Assembly: GCF_000210295.1 (NCBI RefSeq)
Contig: NC_026740.1
Coordinates: 2,124,071-2,188,070 of the forward strand
Reading direction: 5' to 3'
Length of the DNA stretch: 64,000 nucleotides
Origin: Trypanosoma brucei gambiense DAL972
Taxonomy: Eukaryota; Euglenozoa; Kinetoplastea; Trypanosomatida; Trypanosomatidae
In this document: positions 10,026-20,220 of the stretch, one piece after another
Position numbering within the stretch: the first letter of the stretch is position 1
Layout of the letters: every line of letters starts with the position of its first letter
Position numbers and translations under genes: made by a program
The notes under the pieces: model-generated
What the model saw: only the letters and a program-made list of their open reading frames with translations
The model's database searches: none
What the model was told of the DNA's origin: nothing

Positions 10026-13000
10026 CTATTGAGGGGGGTCCAGCTGTAATCTGAGAGCATCGCGAGCCTTGTACAGCTCCGCCAACTGCTTGTCAGCAGC
10101 TGGATCACCTGTCGATCGATACTCGGGTGCGTATGGATTCGGTGCATCAAGCCCCGCCCCTCCCGCGCTAATTCCAGAGGTAACCCCGTAGCCGTTCCCA
10201 TTATTGTCATTAATGGCACCGCTGCTTGAACCACCAGTCCAGCCATTCCGGAGTGCCGACCCGCCGAGAGGGACCATGGTGGATGGTTGACCCAACCTGT
10301 TATTTGGTGTGCTCTGCTGCGACAGTGTGGCAGGGACGGAGTGGTGCAACCGGCCGCACTCCGTGTCACTAGAAGCCCTCGTGTGGGTGGGCGCACTTCC
10401 CAAGCCACCGGTGTGAAGAAGACCGCCACGTAACTGCATGCCGCCATCACAACCCCACGATCGTCTCGAAGACAGTCCCTCCCGCAACGGTGGTAAGTCC
10501 GGCATCGACGCCGAGGCTGGTTTCTGTTCACCTAGTTGCTGTTTCGACTGCATTTGCTCCTGTAAGAAGTTGAGACGAGGCTTAAAACATGTTGGCCGCC
10601 CTGGCGACGCTGCCGCAGCCGTTGGTGGTGCGTTTTCTGTCGGGGGCGGTATTGTTGCTGTCGTCACCGCCGCCGTTGTAGTGGGATTGACCTGTGGGGT
10701 GGCAATGTTGTTGCTCATTGTTGTGGTATTGCTAGCAATGCTAACACCGTTACTGCTACCACTGCTGTCAGCATTCTTATAGCCCCCTGCTTTGACGGCC
10801 ATGATAAGCTGCTTCTGCCTAATTTGAAGCCAATCCTCAAAGTCTTTTGTCAGTTGCTCTTGAGCGCGCTTCATGAAGAGATGCATGGCATCAATAGACT
10901 CCTTCTGCTGCCGCAATGAGGCTGCAAGATCATTATATGACGTTTTATGTGCTGCCAATTCCTCCAACGCGTTACGCTCCGCCTCGTCCACTTCCTCCAC
11001 TCCCTGCAAAACTCTTTCCGCACGCAGCCGCTGGATGCAGCCCTTCAGTTTCCGGATCTGGTCGACTACTTCATTCAACTGTCGTGCTGTAGTCTTACAC
11101 GTCTCGTAGCGACCCTTAAGTTCCTGCTTGTTGGACTCCATTTGTGCACACTGGCGATAGGAGCGACTGAATGCTTCGAAAGCGGTGGCGCGGTCCTGAA
11201 GCAACTCCGCGTCCGTAAGGGAAGAAAGATCATATACCTCGTTAAGCTGTTGTTGTTTCTCGAAGAACTCATCCACCGCTGTGACTTCGGCTGGTGCGAG
11301 GCGCTCACAGGCCATGCGACGAAGCGCCTGTGGTGAGTCCTGACCGTCATATCTGATACTGCCGGCGTTGCTTGAGTGACCCGCCTCAACCACGTTCATA
11401 CCGTGGGGCTGCTGAGCAGCAGCGGCGCTAGCGTACATGTGAGCTCCATTTGATGGGTGGCCCAGGGGCTTCTGAAACGGTGCTGCATGGCCCCCCTCTA
11501 CTGACCCTCCGGTTCCGGGTGCAGTCTTAGTGCGACTTGCGTAGTTACTACTTTCACCATCGTCTGCTCCCGTCTGGGTTTCAGCATTATACTTTGCCCT
11601 GTGCACCTTCTGCAGCGCGTCGAAGAGCATGTTCATTTCATTTTCCTTCTGCTTCACACAAAGTTCAAGAGCGTCCACACGGGAACGGTACATATCAAGC
11701 TGTTGTTGTTGCTGTTCACTGAGTCCTCCACTGCTACCTGCGCCACAGCCGCCAACCCTGACACCCCCACCCCCTTCCGCCAACATGCGTTTCAACACAT
11801 CAAAACAATAATAAATGCGGGCCAAATCGCCGTCGAATCCCTCAAGTTTTGCATTCCCATCTGTGGCGGCGATGAACCGTTTCACCATTTCTTCACATCG
11901 CAGCTTTTCATCATCACTCAGGTCACGGTCAGGTGCGCCCCCACCGTCTTTGGTATAGAAGGCTAACCGGTCACGCATCTGCTGCAGTTCCGCCTTCAGT
12001 TTGCGCACCAAGACGTGTGGGTCCACTTCTTCATTGACATGCGCATCTTGCTTGATGAGAGCTACGCGCTGTGCAAAACGGCATGTGCTAATCGTCTCGG
12101 GTAGTTGATCCACAGCGGGATGGGCGGTGGCCAACATACTAGTTTTGCAGTTTGGTCCTAATGAATCCCGTAACACCATCGTCATGAAGGAGTTACGGAA
12201 GGGAACGTGCTCACGTCGACCATTGGCCTGCTCACTAAGCGCCATAATGACCTGCTCGAGGTAGTGCAACGAAAGGTTAATATATTTGGCTTCTGTGAGC
12301 ACTGTCCCGCTAACGCCCGTTTTCGCCACCCGTTCACTACCGGCCAAATCTACGAAGTGAAGCTTGGAGCGGCGCACTACCGACGCTCCATGTGGTCTTG
12401 CTTCCAGGTAGATGGTAAAAACGCAGTGCGAGCGGGACGACGTTTTGTTCATGGGCGTCTCACAGTAAAGCCGATTTGTATCGCCGAGGAACAACAGGTT
12501 CAGCGCGTCTTTTGGGGTTGCGGCGGAGTGCTGCGCTAAACCACGGAGTGCCACCTCATCGCTATCACTTCCGCCATCGTGAATAGTCACCACAGGGAGG
12601 TCCTCCAACTTTCGCGCGTCGTGGCCGCGATTGAGGAGGTCTTGTCCCTTATCATTGTATATCTGCAGGTAAGAGATGGCTACGCTGTACGTCCCCTCCT
12701 GTTGCTGCCGCCGCGCAATTTCCTCATATAACAGGGCCAGCGCACGCGGGATGATACCTCGGTCCTCGTAACTCTCCGCGCCACCCGTAATGCTATGCGT
12801 TTTGCCACTACCCGTTTGACCGTAGGCAAAAACGGTGCTGTTGTAGCCATCGAGTGCGGCTAACACGCAGTCTTTTGCCACGGTGTTGAACACATCCGCC
12901 TGCGTAGCATTGGGCTCAAAGGCGCGGCGGAATGTGAAGGTAAAATCCTCTCGAGTGTTGTTTACCACATCTGCGTCTGTCCGCCGGTCCACGTGGAAGC

Positions 13001-13151
13001 GGACGGTGGAGTGTTCAAAGGTATGCTCCACGGAGTAGTTTTGCGTGTCATCAGCACCCCGTACAGAACCAACACCGTTAAGGGGACGCGGAAGACCCTT
13101 CGCGGCCGGACGGATGCGGAGGAACACGCGAATACCCTCCGACTTCCCCAT
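10026..13151 (-). CDS. KIF9B: Kinesin-9 family motor, KIF6 type
   Basis: 1041 residues with an N-terminal kinesin motor (about 6-365), an ATP-driven microtubule motor. Visible motifs are the P-loop GQTGSGKT (111-118), switch I SSRSHCVFTIYLEA, switch II DLAGSERVAKTG, and the microtubule-binding region EAKYINLSLHYLEQVIMAL. RGIIPRALALLYEE, LLFLGDTNRLYCETPMNK and FRNSFMTMVLRDSLG closely match human KIF6, placing it in the kinesin-9B branch, which is restricted to organisms with motile flagella. Coiled-coil segments follow (roughly 485-520 and 610-790). The last 220 residues are low-complexity Asn/Ser/Gln-rich with no cargo domain. T. brucei has two kinesin-9 proteins, KIF9A and KIF9B, linked to the flagellum. 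The symbol rests on the KIF6-like motor and is less certain than the family. Confidence 0.88.
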   Translation of the reverse strand: MGKSEGIRVFLRIRPAAKGLPRPLNGVGSVRGADDTQNYSVEHTFEHSTVRFHVDRRTDADVVNNTREDFTFTFRRAFEPNATQADVFNTVAKDCVLAALDGYNSTVFAYGQTGSGKTHSITGGAESYEDRGIIPRALALLYEEIARRQQQEGTYSVAISYLQIYNDKGQDLLNRGHDARKLEDLPVVTIHDGGSDSDEVALRGLAQHSAATPKDALNLLFLGDTNRLYCETPMNKTSSRSHCVFTIYLEARPHGASVVRRSKLHFVDLAGSERVAKTGVSGTVLTEAKYINLSLHYLEQVIMALSEQANGRREHVPFRNSFMTMVLRDSLGPNCKTSMLATAHPAVDQLPETISTCRFAQRVALIKQDAHVNEEVDPHVLVRKLKAELQQMRDRLAFYTKDGGGAPDRDLSDDEKLRCEEMVKRFIAATDGNAKLEGFDGDLARIYYCFDVLKRMLAEGGGGVRVGGCGAGSSGGLSEQQQQQLDMYRSRVDALELCVKQKENEMNMLFDALQKVHRAKYNAETQTGADDGESSNYASRTKTAPGTGGSVEGGHAAPFQKPLGHPSNGAHMYASAAAAQQPHGMNVVEAGHSSNAGSIRYDGQDSPQALRRMACERLAPAEVTAVDEFFEKQQQLNEVYDLSSLTDAELLQDRATAFEAFSRSYRQCAQMESNKQELKGRYETCKTTARQLNEVVDQIRKLKGCIQRLRAERVLQGVEEVDEAERNALEELAAHKTSYNDLAASLRQQKESIDAMHLFMKRAQEQLTKDFEDWLQIRQKQLIMAVKAGGYKNADSSGSSNGVSIASNTTTMSNNIATPQVNPTTTAAVTTATIPPPTENAPPTAAAASPGRPTCFKPRLNFLQEQMQSKQQLGEQKPASASMPDLPPLREGLSSRRSWGCDGGMQLRGGLLHTGGLGSAPTHTRASSDTECGRLHHSVPATLSQQSTPNNRLGQPSTMVPLGGSALRNGWTGGSSSGAINDNNGNGYGVTSGISAGGAGLDAPNPYAPEYRSTGDPAADKQLAELYKARDALRLQLDPPQ

Positions 13152-13232
13152 TACGAATCAAAGAAAGATAATGGGGATTAGCGGTAGGGTTTTCTTTTGT
13201 TTTTTTTTCTTTTCCGACACTGAGCGAGTAGA

Positions 13233-13234
13233 CT
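13233..13234 (-). promoter_or_regulatory. Probable spliced-leader acceptor (AG), kinesin gene
   Basis: A rich minus-strand pyrimidine tract (about 13235-13270) runs into this AG. The predicted 5' UTR is about 80 nt. Confidence 0.5.
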
Positions 13235-14684
13235 AGAGAGGGCGAGGGAAAGAGAGGTAGCGGGGAAAAACTCTTAGCGCTAGGCTGTGCGCAGCGGACC
13301 CTGCCAATATACACAAAAATATGTAAGAAATACTTCCTAGGTTCACTATCGCGTTTCGCTTTGTTTCTAGTATCCTGTACGACTACTAAATACACGCGTA
13401 TGTTTATGTGTGTTGTTATGTCACAAAAGGAAGAGAACGGGGAAAAGAAAAGCAGACAAAGAGCGCATTTAAATAAATAAATATATCTCTTTATTCGCTA
13501 GCAAATGATAAGATATTGCACTGGTACATGCAGACGCAGCCCACAGACCATTACCGCCATCAAGTGCTCAAAACACACATGTAGTCGCACAATCACTTCA
13601 CCTCTTTAAAGGAGACGCCACCTCAGTAACTTCCTTCTTCGCAGCTTCCTCCTCATCATCATCATCATTCATCATTCATTTGCTGCTGCACCCACTTCAC
13701 CTCTACCAACAGGTTAAGTCATTTATTTCATATATTATTAGTTCCCCTAATGCACACAGGTACACAAAAGCTCATTGAGTGTTTCCTTCTTTTCCCTTGA
13801 CGCCACGGTACCCGCCATTTATGTCCACCAGCATCACGTGGGAGTCGAGGGTAAAATAATTATTGACGCCCAGTACGAAATAATGAATGTGAACGTGTTT
13901 TCGAGTTTAAACATTTGGCCCTACAACGGTTAGTAAGATAAACATTTTTCTTCCTAAAGGAAAAAAACCAAAATACAAAACAATAAGGTACAAGGAGGAA
14001 GCATAGTGATTACCAGTTAAGGCCACGGCAATATTACTTTGACTTCCGGTTATTACGCAGTAATCGCTTTCTTCTTTTTCACCATTCATGTGTGTCTGTG
14101 GTCCCGACGCAAAAAGAAAAAAAAGTAGAGTATATTCATAGCAAAGCAGGTAGAGATGCGAGAAATTAAACAATACCGTGCGGTATAATAAGAATCGTGA
14201 GCAACGGTAAAAGAAAAAAAACACAAAGGCGAAAAATAGACGACGACGACGACGACAAAATGATGGGCCATGATAGGAATAGGGTTAAGCAAAAACAACA
14301 ACAACGACAGTGACATCTCGCCTGAAAGAGTAGAAGTATCCGCGCAGCATTTATTCTAATCGCACCAAACACAGGAAAGAAAAACTAGCGGGTGGTGCGG
14401 ATGTCCACAGAGAACAACACCAATTTCAACTAAATGCAGACGTAGAAGAAATCTCACATGCTTCCTACCCTATAACAAGTTTTAGGTATTTTTGTGCAGG
14501 GTCTCACACCCTCACCCCTCAACCACGTTCATTTTTCGCTTGACAATGTACCACATCTATGTGTTTTTCGTGGCGAAAAAAAAGAAAAGAGAAAAAAAAA
14601 AGGATCACAAACCCGGAGAAATATTTCCCATGAACGGCCAAATAACAGTTGAGACATGCAAACCCGCGGCAGTTGCAAGGCCCA
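13235..14684. other. Intergenic spacer, mostly 3' UTR of the ubiquitin-like-segment gene
   Basis: About 1.45 kb, AT-rich, with A runs and CAT/CGA trinucleotide patches (13656-13680, 14240-14256). Frames on both strands are short and of biased composition. No gene or RNA gene is supported. Confidence 0.6.
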
Positions 14685-17057
14685 TTAAGACTTCAGGAAG
14701 CTTCGTTGGATACTCTCAAGCATTTTCATTTGCTCAATCGTACTCGAGATGACATCTTCTAACATCTCCCCGCTGTCGCACAGCTCCTCTAGAGGTTGGG
14801 TTTGTGGGTCACTTCCTTCATGCTTGTCAGAAGCGGCCGCAGCAATTAATGGCGTGGCCGGTGGCGTCTTTCCGGTGCTGCGCAATGAGGTTTGAGTAGC
14901 GTTAAGTGGGGTTTGGGCGCTTATGCTTCCCACCACCCGCAGGGCTCCGGATTCACTTACGCTACGCTGACTTTCCGCCGCCGGTGCAGCAGTGAAGGGT
15001 GAAGGCGCTGGGCGTCTCGGGCGCATCGGAGAGCCCGTAAGAGTACCCAACCGTGAGAGTGGCGTTGGACTTTGCGAAACAGACCGTTGTTGCTGTTGCT
15101 GTTGCTGTTGTTGTTGTTGCACCTCGGGTTTCTGTTGAAAAAGTTGCAATCCCTTCAGATTTTCTAGTACCTGCTGTTGCTGTAGTACTTGTAACTGCTC
15201 CAGCTGCTGAAGTGCTTCCGGTAAAGGCAACTCTTGCTGCGGCGGCTCAATTTCTTGTGACTGTGTTTGCTCCTTACCATGTCCTTCAAGCGAAGCAGAT
15301 CCACCACTTGGGTTGCCGCTGTTCTCTTCTGTTTCCTCCTCGGTTACCTTCTGCGTGTTACTTTCGTCGTGATCCATGTAAATGGGCATCGACGGATGTA
15401 GGAAGGAAAGTGGCACATCATCGCGCAGCATCACACTACCAAGATATAAAACTTGCTGCGCAGCGCTCACTCCCAGCTGCTTCTCCACCTGCATTTTGAT
15501 GTAACGCACAGTGTAATGACCGAGATTTGCACTCGGTACTGCCACTTGGAGCGATACTGAGTTAATTTGATCACTGCTAGTCTTGGATTCATTCACTACT
15601 TCTTTCTTTCCCGCGTCAGCACGGTCAACGCCGTTCTCCCCACTGGTTGTGCCTTCACCCGCAACCACCTTTGGCTTATCACTTTTTCCGGTGATGGTAA
15701 AGGTCGTCGTTTCCACTGCCACATCCAATGAGTCCGTTGAAACAGAAGGAACCTTGGATGGGGATGTTATTCCCTCATCCTCGCTTACATCCACCATCGG
15801 CGCCGCTACCTCTACCCACGTCAGTGCAGGAGAGGGAACATGCACTCTGTACGTCTTGATAAAGTTGCATATCTCATCATTCAGTGTTCCGCGCCGGGAG
15901 GAGGACGTTCGGGTGCGCTCTCTGCTTCGCGTTGCTGCTTCTATGGTTGCGACATCCAAATCAGCCCTGGGCTTCCTTGAACGGCGCACTGGATCGCGCG
16001 TTTCATAACTTTTCGTGGTATCCTTCACCTCATGGTGCCGAGGCACGGCGGCGCAGGACTCGGAGGCTGTAAGTTTTTTTCTATGATTCCCTGAAGTGGA
16101 CCTGTGCTTTGCGCTAGTGGCACGCCTGGCCGAAGCCATCTTTTCTGCAGCAGCGTTGTAGAGCACCTTTAATGCGTCATTCAGTGCTTGTTTCTCCTTT
16201 CCACGTTCTCGCCCACTCTGTTTGTCGGCAGAGTGCACTCGTTCTCTATGCCGTCGCTTTTGCGAGTGATGACGCTGCTGTTGCTGTTCCATCAGGCGGC
16301 GCTGCTGGCGATGACTGTTATAATAACCAGACTCCACTTCAGCAGTAGTGGACGACCGAAGCGGCGATGGGGCGAGCACCTCTCCCAAGGCGAAACGCCG
16401 CTTTAATGCATTCCTCTCGCGATTTCCAACATCAGAAGGGCTGCCACAACTGGCAGGCCAACCGTCCATCGTTCCGTATGGGCTTCCGCTGATGTAGCTA
16501 ACATCGTTGTCCAAGCAAATTGCAACGTCGTTGTTGTCATTGCCCGCCGTGACATGTAAATTGCCGCTGCCATCACTGTTAGTCTCTCTGTTGGTACCGC
16601 TATCGTGATTTTTTACCAGCCCCTTGTTGTTCTCTATGACACTAGGGGTTTCATCACTGCACACTACCATGTTGGTGCTGTCGACATTACCGTCCCCAAT
16701 GTTATTCTCCCCATCGGTATTCATATGGCAACCAGTGACACTCGTGTCACATTCACGTGAATCATCGCGGCGGTGAACCACACGGCGAACGAGAGGAGGT
16801 GCGGAAGGCGGTGGCGAGCGATTAACTTCCGCACCGGACAATAACCCGTTTACAGGAGGGCAGCGCCAGGGTGGTTTCCCAGCCTGCAACACCGAACGTA
16901 CACGAAGACTCAAATGCTTCAAATCAACATCCGAACATCGATTTTCGGAACCGTCGCTTCCCAACGTCGGCGAATGCTCGCTGGAATGCGGGATCGATGA
17001 AACGAAGAGAGAGGGCGACGTCAGAGGGATCAAAGGGGGTTCCGCACCGACATGCAT
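14685..17057 (-). CDS. Low-complexity protein with a ubiquitin-like segment
   Basis: 790 residues, not recognised as a named protein. Most of it is low complexity: Asn/Asp/Ser-rich early, Arg/His-rich in the middle with basic clusters, and a polyglutamine stretch (about 645-665). The only domain-like part is around residues 500-565, where VRYIKMQVEKQLGVSAAQQV is followed by LYLGSVMLRDDVPLSFL. This follows the ubiquitin pattern of a first helix, then Q-x-L-x-x-x-G-x-x-L-x-D. No diglycine follows, so it would act as a fixed ubiquitin-like interaction domain rather than a conjugated modifier. A short predicted helix ends the protein (IEQMKMLESIQRSFL). The basic composition suggests a nuclear protein, but this is inference. 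Confidence 0.75.
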   Translation of the reverse strand: MHVGAEPPLIPLTSPSLFVSSIPHSSEHSPTLGSDGSENRCSDVDLKHLSLRVRSVLQAGKPPWRCPPVNGLLSGAEVNRSPPPSAPPLVRRVVHRRDDSRECDTSVTGCHMNTDGENNIGDGNVDSTNMVVCSDETPSVIENNKGLVKNHDSGTNRETNSDGSGNLHVTAGNDNNDVAICLDNDVSYISGSPYGTMDGWPASCGSPSDVGNRERNALKRRFALGEVLAPSPLRSSTTAEVESGYYNSHRQQRRLMEQQQQRHHSQKRRHRERVHSADKQSGRERGKEKQALNDALKVLYNAAAEKMASARRATSAKHRSTSGNHRKKLTASESCAAVPRHHEVKDTTKSYETRDPVRRSRKPRADLDVATIEAATRSRERTRTSSSRRGTLNDEICNFIKTYRVHVPSPALTWVEVAAPMVDVSEDEGITSPSKVPSVSTDSLDVAVETTTFTITGKSDKPKVVAGEGTTSGENGVDRADAGKKEVVNESKTSSDQINSVSLQVAVPSANLGHYTVRYIKMQVEKQLGVSAAQQVLYLGSVMLRDDVPLSFLHPSMPIYMDHDESNTQKVTEEETEENSGNPSGGSASLEGHGKEQTQSQEIEPPQQELPLPEALQQLEQLQVLQQQQVLENLKGLQLFQQKPEVQQQQQQQQQQQRSVSQSPTPLSRLGTLTGSPMRPRRPAPSPFTAAPAAESQRSVSESGALRVVGSISAQTPLNATQTSLRSTGKTPPATPLIAAAASDKHEGSDPQTQPLEELCDSGEMLEDVISSTIEQMKMLESIQRSFLKS

Positions 17058-17099
17058 TCGGTATGGTACGTATCTATGTACTTATATCAACACTGTCGC

Positions 17100-17101
17100 C
17101 T
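17100..17101 (-). promoter_or_regulatory. Possible spliced-leader acceptor (AG) beside a microsatellite
   Basis: On the minus strand the first AG after a (CA)n(TA)n stretch lies here, about 43 nt before the ATG at 17057. The usual polypyrimidine tract is weak, so the call is tentative. Confidence 0.35.
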
Positions 17102-17110
17102 AAATAAGTG

Positions 17111-17146
<36 letters not shown>
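17111..17146. repeat. (AT)n(GT)n microsatellite
   Basis: About eight AT units followed directly by about ten GT units, just upstream of the gene starting at 17057. Confidence 0.9.
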
Positions 17147-17666
17147 ATACGTTTGCGCTTATGCGCCTGTGAGCGTCACTTCTAATCTATTTAGGGGCTA
17201 TAAGAGTAGAGAGACGGTAAAATGCAGCTGTCCTGGGTGAGTGAAAGGGAGAAAGCAATCAGATAATAATATTTTCTTTTATTGTGAGGAGAAAAAAAAA
17301 CCCGCAACATCCGGCCGGATTGCCGCTTGCGCTGCCATGCTTTAGTGTTTCCTTCCTCTTCCACTTGACGAGATCGTCCCCCTAGTCTGATACGCAAACT
17401 CGACTTTCCCATCTCTTCATCTCTACATGCCAACCTCACGTCAAGTCCGTACACGTATATCGGAAAAACGCGTTGAGTTCCCTCTCCCTCTCCCAATCCA
17501 ATGCCGGTATAGGCGCAACAGGGGTGTTGAAGGCAAACGACGGCTCCATGCCACATGTCAACGTGAAGAAGATCCCAGAAAAGCACATGTATACAAGCAC
17601 CTCATTGTTTTTTAAAAAGCGCCGCCACTCCCCCCCCCAAAGAAAATGAATAAATTAGCACGGAAA
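17147..17666. other. Intergenic spacer
   Basis: About 520 bases between the microsatellite and the SURP/CID stop codon. No gene is supported. A short C run lies at 17631-17638. Confidence 0.55.
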
Positions 17667-19502
17667 CTACGTTGTTTCAATCGTCTGCGACACCAGAAAA
17701 TTATATTTCGACGCCAGCGTACTCCAACAGCGGCTGCCGATCACATCACCATCGGACCACGAGGAGCACAGCTGCTTCAACCACGACAAAAGCAACAGAC
17801 CAATCATGCAGACGGCGTCTCGATCCTCTTTCCTCAAGTCCATAACATCAGCGGAAACGGCTGTGGTCGATATTCGGGCCTGCACATGCAGGTGTGCGGT
17901 ATGGTCAGTACCCATCGGTAGAATTCCTTCCGTCCCCTCCACTCCGGGGGGTTTCTCTTCATTTTTGTCAGCGTCCAATGCTTTAACCACCTGCAGTGAT
18001 CCATATTGCCGAACCGTGTTGAGCGCCACAAGCAACGTGGCTTCAATAAGTGTGGGCATGATTTTCTCTACAGCACGGTTAAGTGTACGCACACTATGGC
18101 TGGCGGCTGTAGGCGTTATAACCGCTGTGTTGGGTAATGGCATTAATGGCAGCGGTCCACGTGCCGAAGTGTTTGCAAGTACGGAAGCGGGAGGCACAAG
18201 TGAAGGGTCCGCACTCGTTCCCCTACTGTTATTCCCACTGCCCGCTGGCTTATTTGCGCCCCCGCCTTGATGACCACCGTGTGATGCCACCATATTGGCC
18301 ACATCTTCATCTAACAGCGGGTGTGCCCCACAGTTCCTTCCAATATCATTCAGCGTAAAAAGGTATGACAAGCACATGCAGCAGCGGGCGGCAGCGAGAA
18401 AAGCAGGGTTTCTACATGAATTTCCACCGCTACTGCAACTCCCTGTCCTCGCAGCGACCGTGGTGTTGGTATTGCCGTTCCCCCTTACTGCGTCGGCAGA
18501 TGCGTAGGCTAGCCGTACGACTTCATCAAGGATAAAGCTCATCAAGTGCAGTGCGGCCTTTTGGTGCTCAACTGCGAATACCATGCGCTCCGCTATGCGT
18601 TCACCACTCAGCAACGACGCAGCTAACTTACCTATACGTTCCTCCAGTGTCATCCCACAACAGGTGGCAGAGGATCCAGCAGTCGATGATGACGAAGGGG
18701 GAGCCGTAGTCGTAGTAGTAGAAGTAGTCGCCACTCCTCCCAGTTCTTCCACAATGTGGTCCATTGAGAGCAGTTTCTCCCACTTCTCCACTTCCTCTTT
18801 CCCCAGCGCTACAAAGTAGGTGCCCTCGGATACGCACATCCGCGAGAGCCACAAGGCCGACGGTTGCGGACGCGCCGCGCCGACTGCAGAGGCGTTCGAA
18901 CTCCGTCCACTACCGTCTGTGGGCTTACCTTTCGTTTCACGAGGCCCCCCGGTGCAGGCACCAAGGAGGCACTCTGGTCCACTCGATATCGGCGGCGGTG
19001 GGATCCATGCGTAGGCATCTTTCCCCCGCTCAATTTGAAACGGCTCCGTTCGCCATTTTAACAACGTATCGCCTTGTAACAACGAGTACAGTCGCCAGCG
19101 GTAGTACAACTGCTGTGGATCCTTCCACGTACCACGCAGAAAGGCAAAGTGATGGTTGTTCGCCTCCCGTCGCATAATTTCCTCCTCCGCCGTTGGGCCG
19201 CCTTGCACGATGTAAAATGCAACAAGATCGATGAAGGCTGCGACATCGACGGGAAGGTCGGACGGTACCTGCAGACACGGTGCGGAGGCTGCGATGACGT
19301 ATTGCGGCTCGTCACCACTTCGGCCACTGTGATATGAACGGCCGCTATCGGAGTCACGGTAGCGGTGGTAACTGCCGTGATGATAATGCCGATTGTGGCT
19401 GCCCTTCGGACTAGTCGAGCGCTCCCGCTTAGCGCCGGCACTGTTGCTCCCACCCCTGCTACCACTGTAGCCGTAGCCGTAGCTGTGATCACTGTTTGGC
19501 AT
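17667..19502 (-). CDS. SURP and CID domain protein, U2SURP/SR140-like
   Basis: 611 residues from the ATG at 19502; the longer frame starts with TTG. The N-terminus is rich in Gly, Ser, Arg and His. A SURP (SWAP) module follows at about 85-140: FIDLVAFYIVQGGPTAEEEI, then NNHHFAFL and LYYRWRLYSLLQGD. Directly after it comes KWRTEPF and a W-x-PPP motif, the same sequence that follows SURP in human U2SURP (SR140). Around 285-400 LEERIGKLAASLL, RIAERMVFAVEH and ALHLMSFILDEVV fit a CTD-interaction (CID) domain, broken up by low-complexity inserts. U2SURP belongs to the U2 snRNP. The N-terminal RRM of U2SURP is missing here. A role in splicing is inferred from the domain order. The helicase two genes upstream in the transcript is also splicing-like. 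Confidence 0.7.
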   Translation of the reverse strand: MPNSDHSYGYGYSGSRGGSNSAGAKRERSTSPKGSHNRHYHHGSYHRYRDSDSGRSYHSGRSGDEPQYVIAASAPCLQVPSDLPVDVAAFIDLVAFYIVQGGPTAEEEIMRREANNHHFAFLRGTWKDPQQLYYRWRLYSLLQGDTLLKWRTEPFQIERGKDAYAWIPPPPISSGPECLLGACTGGPRETKGKPTDGSGRSSNASAVGAARPQPSALWLSRMCVSEGTYFVALGKEEVEKWEKLLSMDHIVEELGGVATTSTTTTTAPPSSSSTAGSSATCCGMTLEERIGKLAASLLSGERIAERMVFAVEHQKAALHLMSFILDEVVRLAYASADAVRGNGNTNTTVAARTGSCSSGGNSCRNPAFLAAARCCMCLSYLFTLNDIGRNCGAHPLLDEDVANMVASHGGHQGGGANKPAGSGNNSRGTSADPSLVPPASVLANTSARGPLPLMPLPNTAVITPTAASHSVRTLNRAVEKIMPTLIEATLLVALNTVRQYGSLQVVKALDADKNEEKPPGVEGTEGILPMGTDHTAHLHVQARISTTAVSADVMDLRKEDRDAVCMIGLLLLSWLKQLCSSWSDGDVIGSRCWSTLASKYNFLVSQTIETT

Positions 19503-20220
19503 GGGCTGATGAGGGAAACTGCTATAATGTTTGTCCCACTGTAAAGGTAGCCAAATACGTGTGTGCCTGTAATGGGCTTGATAATTTCCTTGCGCCGCGG
19601 TGTTTCCAGAGCGCAACGCCTCCCAGGATCTTCGAACCGCGGTGGAGTGAACAACTAGGACTGGTCTAGTTGGTTCCCTTAACTGGCTCGTTAAGCTTGC
19701 AATAGAGTTTTATGGAGCGGTTAAACTTACAACCCTATCTGCAGTGAGCACTTATCGTTTCGATAGATTCACAGGTGCAAGCATTCCCGTAGTTCGTGTT
19801 CACAACCGGAAAAGAAGGGTAAATCAACAGGAAGAAAGAAACAGCAGTGACCTAACGAAGTGACGGCATCAGTAGCGTGTTACGAAGCGAAGCTACCGTG
19901 CTGGGACAGCCACAGACACGTGGTCACATATGTGTTAACAGATATTCAAACGCAAACACGGGAACACTCAATCCGTTTCACCCATGCGATCGGAACGGCA
20001 AATGCGGATGCCAACGGCGGCTGACGAATCAGAACGAAACCAACAGCAGCACTAAGAGCATTGACAACAAAGGCGCCCCCGCGCCTTCGGTAATGCAAAA
20101 TCTGATAAGCATTGTGCCTTTTGTCATTGGATTCCACCAAGGCTCAAAAAAAAAAAAAAAAGCACCTCCCCCCCCTTCGCCCGAAATGCACTGAAGTAAC
20201 CACAGGAGTGGCAAACACCC
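19503..20220. other. Intergenic spacer with A15 run
   Basis: About 720 bases. A minus-strand AG at 19506-19507 follows a short pyrimidine tract and could be the acceptor for the SURP gene; a stronger pyrimidine tract lies near 19805-19850. A run of about 15 A at 20147-20161 is close to the COG4 stop. No gene is supported. Confidence 0.55.
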
